A stretch of 5,077 nucleotides of DNA from Candidatus Caenarcanales bacterium (GTDB taxonomy: Bacteria; Cyanobacteriota; Vampirovibrionia; LMEP-6097): the NCBI GenBank assembly GCA_021299565.1, contig JAJTHA010000070.1, positions 1 through 5,077 of the forward strand, given 5' to 3'. Under the pieces are notes generated by a model, which was given only the letters and a program-made list of their open reading frames with translations, had not been told where the DNA came from and searched no databases. The position numbers were made by a program, and so were the translations under genes. Positions 4,976-5,077 of the stretch are shown here, piece after piece (positions within the stretch are counted from its first letter, which is position 1; each line of letters begins with the position of its first letter).

Positions 4976-5077
4976 TTAAAACTTGTTGTTGAGTACTTTA
5001 AATAGTGCTTGTTCTTGCTCTTGGCTAAGATTTACAAGCGGTTCCCTGAGAGCTTTTGAGCATAAGCCCAAATGTTC
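4976..5077 (-). CDS. dapA: C-terminal end of probable 4-hydroxy-tetrahydrodipicolinate synthase (3' partial fragment)
   Basis: Thirty-three codons and a TAA (4976-4978) run to the right edge of the window on the minus strand; the start lies outside. The peptide contains GLCSKALREPLVNLSQEQEQ, which matches the usual DapA tail pattern, a GL followed by R-x-PL-x-x-L-S/T-x-E and a final helix. DapA condenses pyruvate with aspartate semialdehyde in lysine and diaminopimelate synthesis. The identification rests on this short tail and on the familiar dapA-rnj order. Its TAA is followed at once by the rnj ATG (TAAATG), so the two genes are almost certainly one transcript. Confidence 0.7.
   Translation of the reverse strand, partial: EHLGLCSKALREPLVNLSQEQEQALFKVLNNKF

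Overview
This 5,077-base, AT-rich window carries a compact set of bacterial housekeeping genes. From left to right there are: the 3' end of an unrecognised + strand gene (1-282); a ROK-family glucokinase on the minus strand (279-1220); a 349-base divergent intergenic region with a palindromic repeat element; a small + strand gene of unknown function (1570-1959); a class II fructose-1,6-bisphosphate aldolase on the minus strand (1956-2999); a hairpin-rich gap (3000-3169); ribonuclease J on the minus strand (3170-4975); and, at the right edge, the last 33 codons of a probable dapA on the minus strand (4976-5077).

Organism: the lineage cannot be fixed from this window. The order dapA then rnj with no gap is, as I recall, typical of cyanobacteria and actinobacteria. 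The aldolase closely resembles the actinobacterial class II enzyme. Base composition is low-GC, and copies of a short palindrome beginning GTCATTGCGAGC lie between genes. Together these suggest a low-GC uncultured-type lineage, possibly a non-photosynthetic relative of cyanobacteria (Melainabacteria/Vampirovibrionia). That is inference with low confidence.

Gene logic: glucokinase makes glucose-6-phosphate and the aldolase splits fructose-1,6-bisphosphate, so two glycolytic steps flank the small unknown gene. RNase J (RNA decay and maturation) is probably co-transcribed with dapA (lysine/diaminopimelate synthesis). The aldolase lies downstream on the same strand but has its own promoter candidates and a good ribosome binding site.

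The notable structure is between and at the ends of genes. Both convergent gene pairs end in a shared TTAA, each strand reading TAA. One of these overlaps sits at the centre of an 18-base near-palindrome that gives both proteins an Ala-Ala tail resembling an ssrA degron. The glucokinase has a perfect TATAAT directly over its first ATG, which suggests a leaderless transcript from the second ATG. Two members of a GTCATTGCGAGC palindrome family sit at 1254 and 3070; the second is followed by four more hairpins in about 75 bases. I see no CRISPR array, tRNA, rRNA, transposase or defence gene, and no clearly novel multi-gene system.
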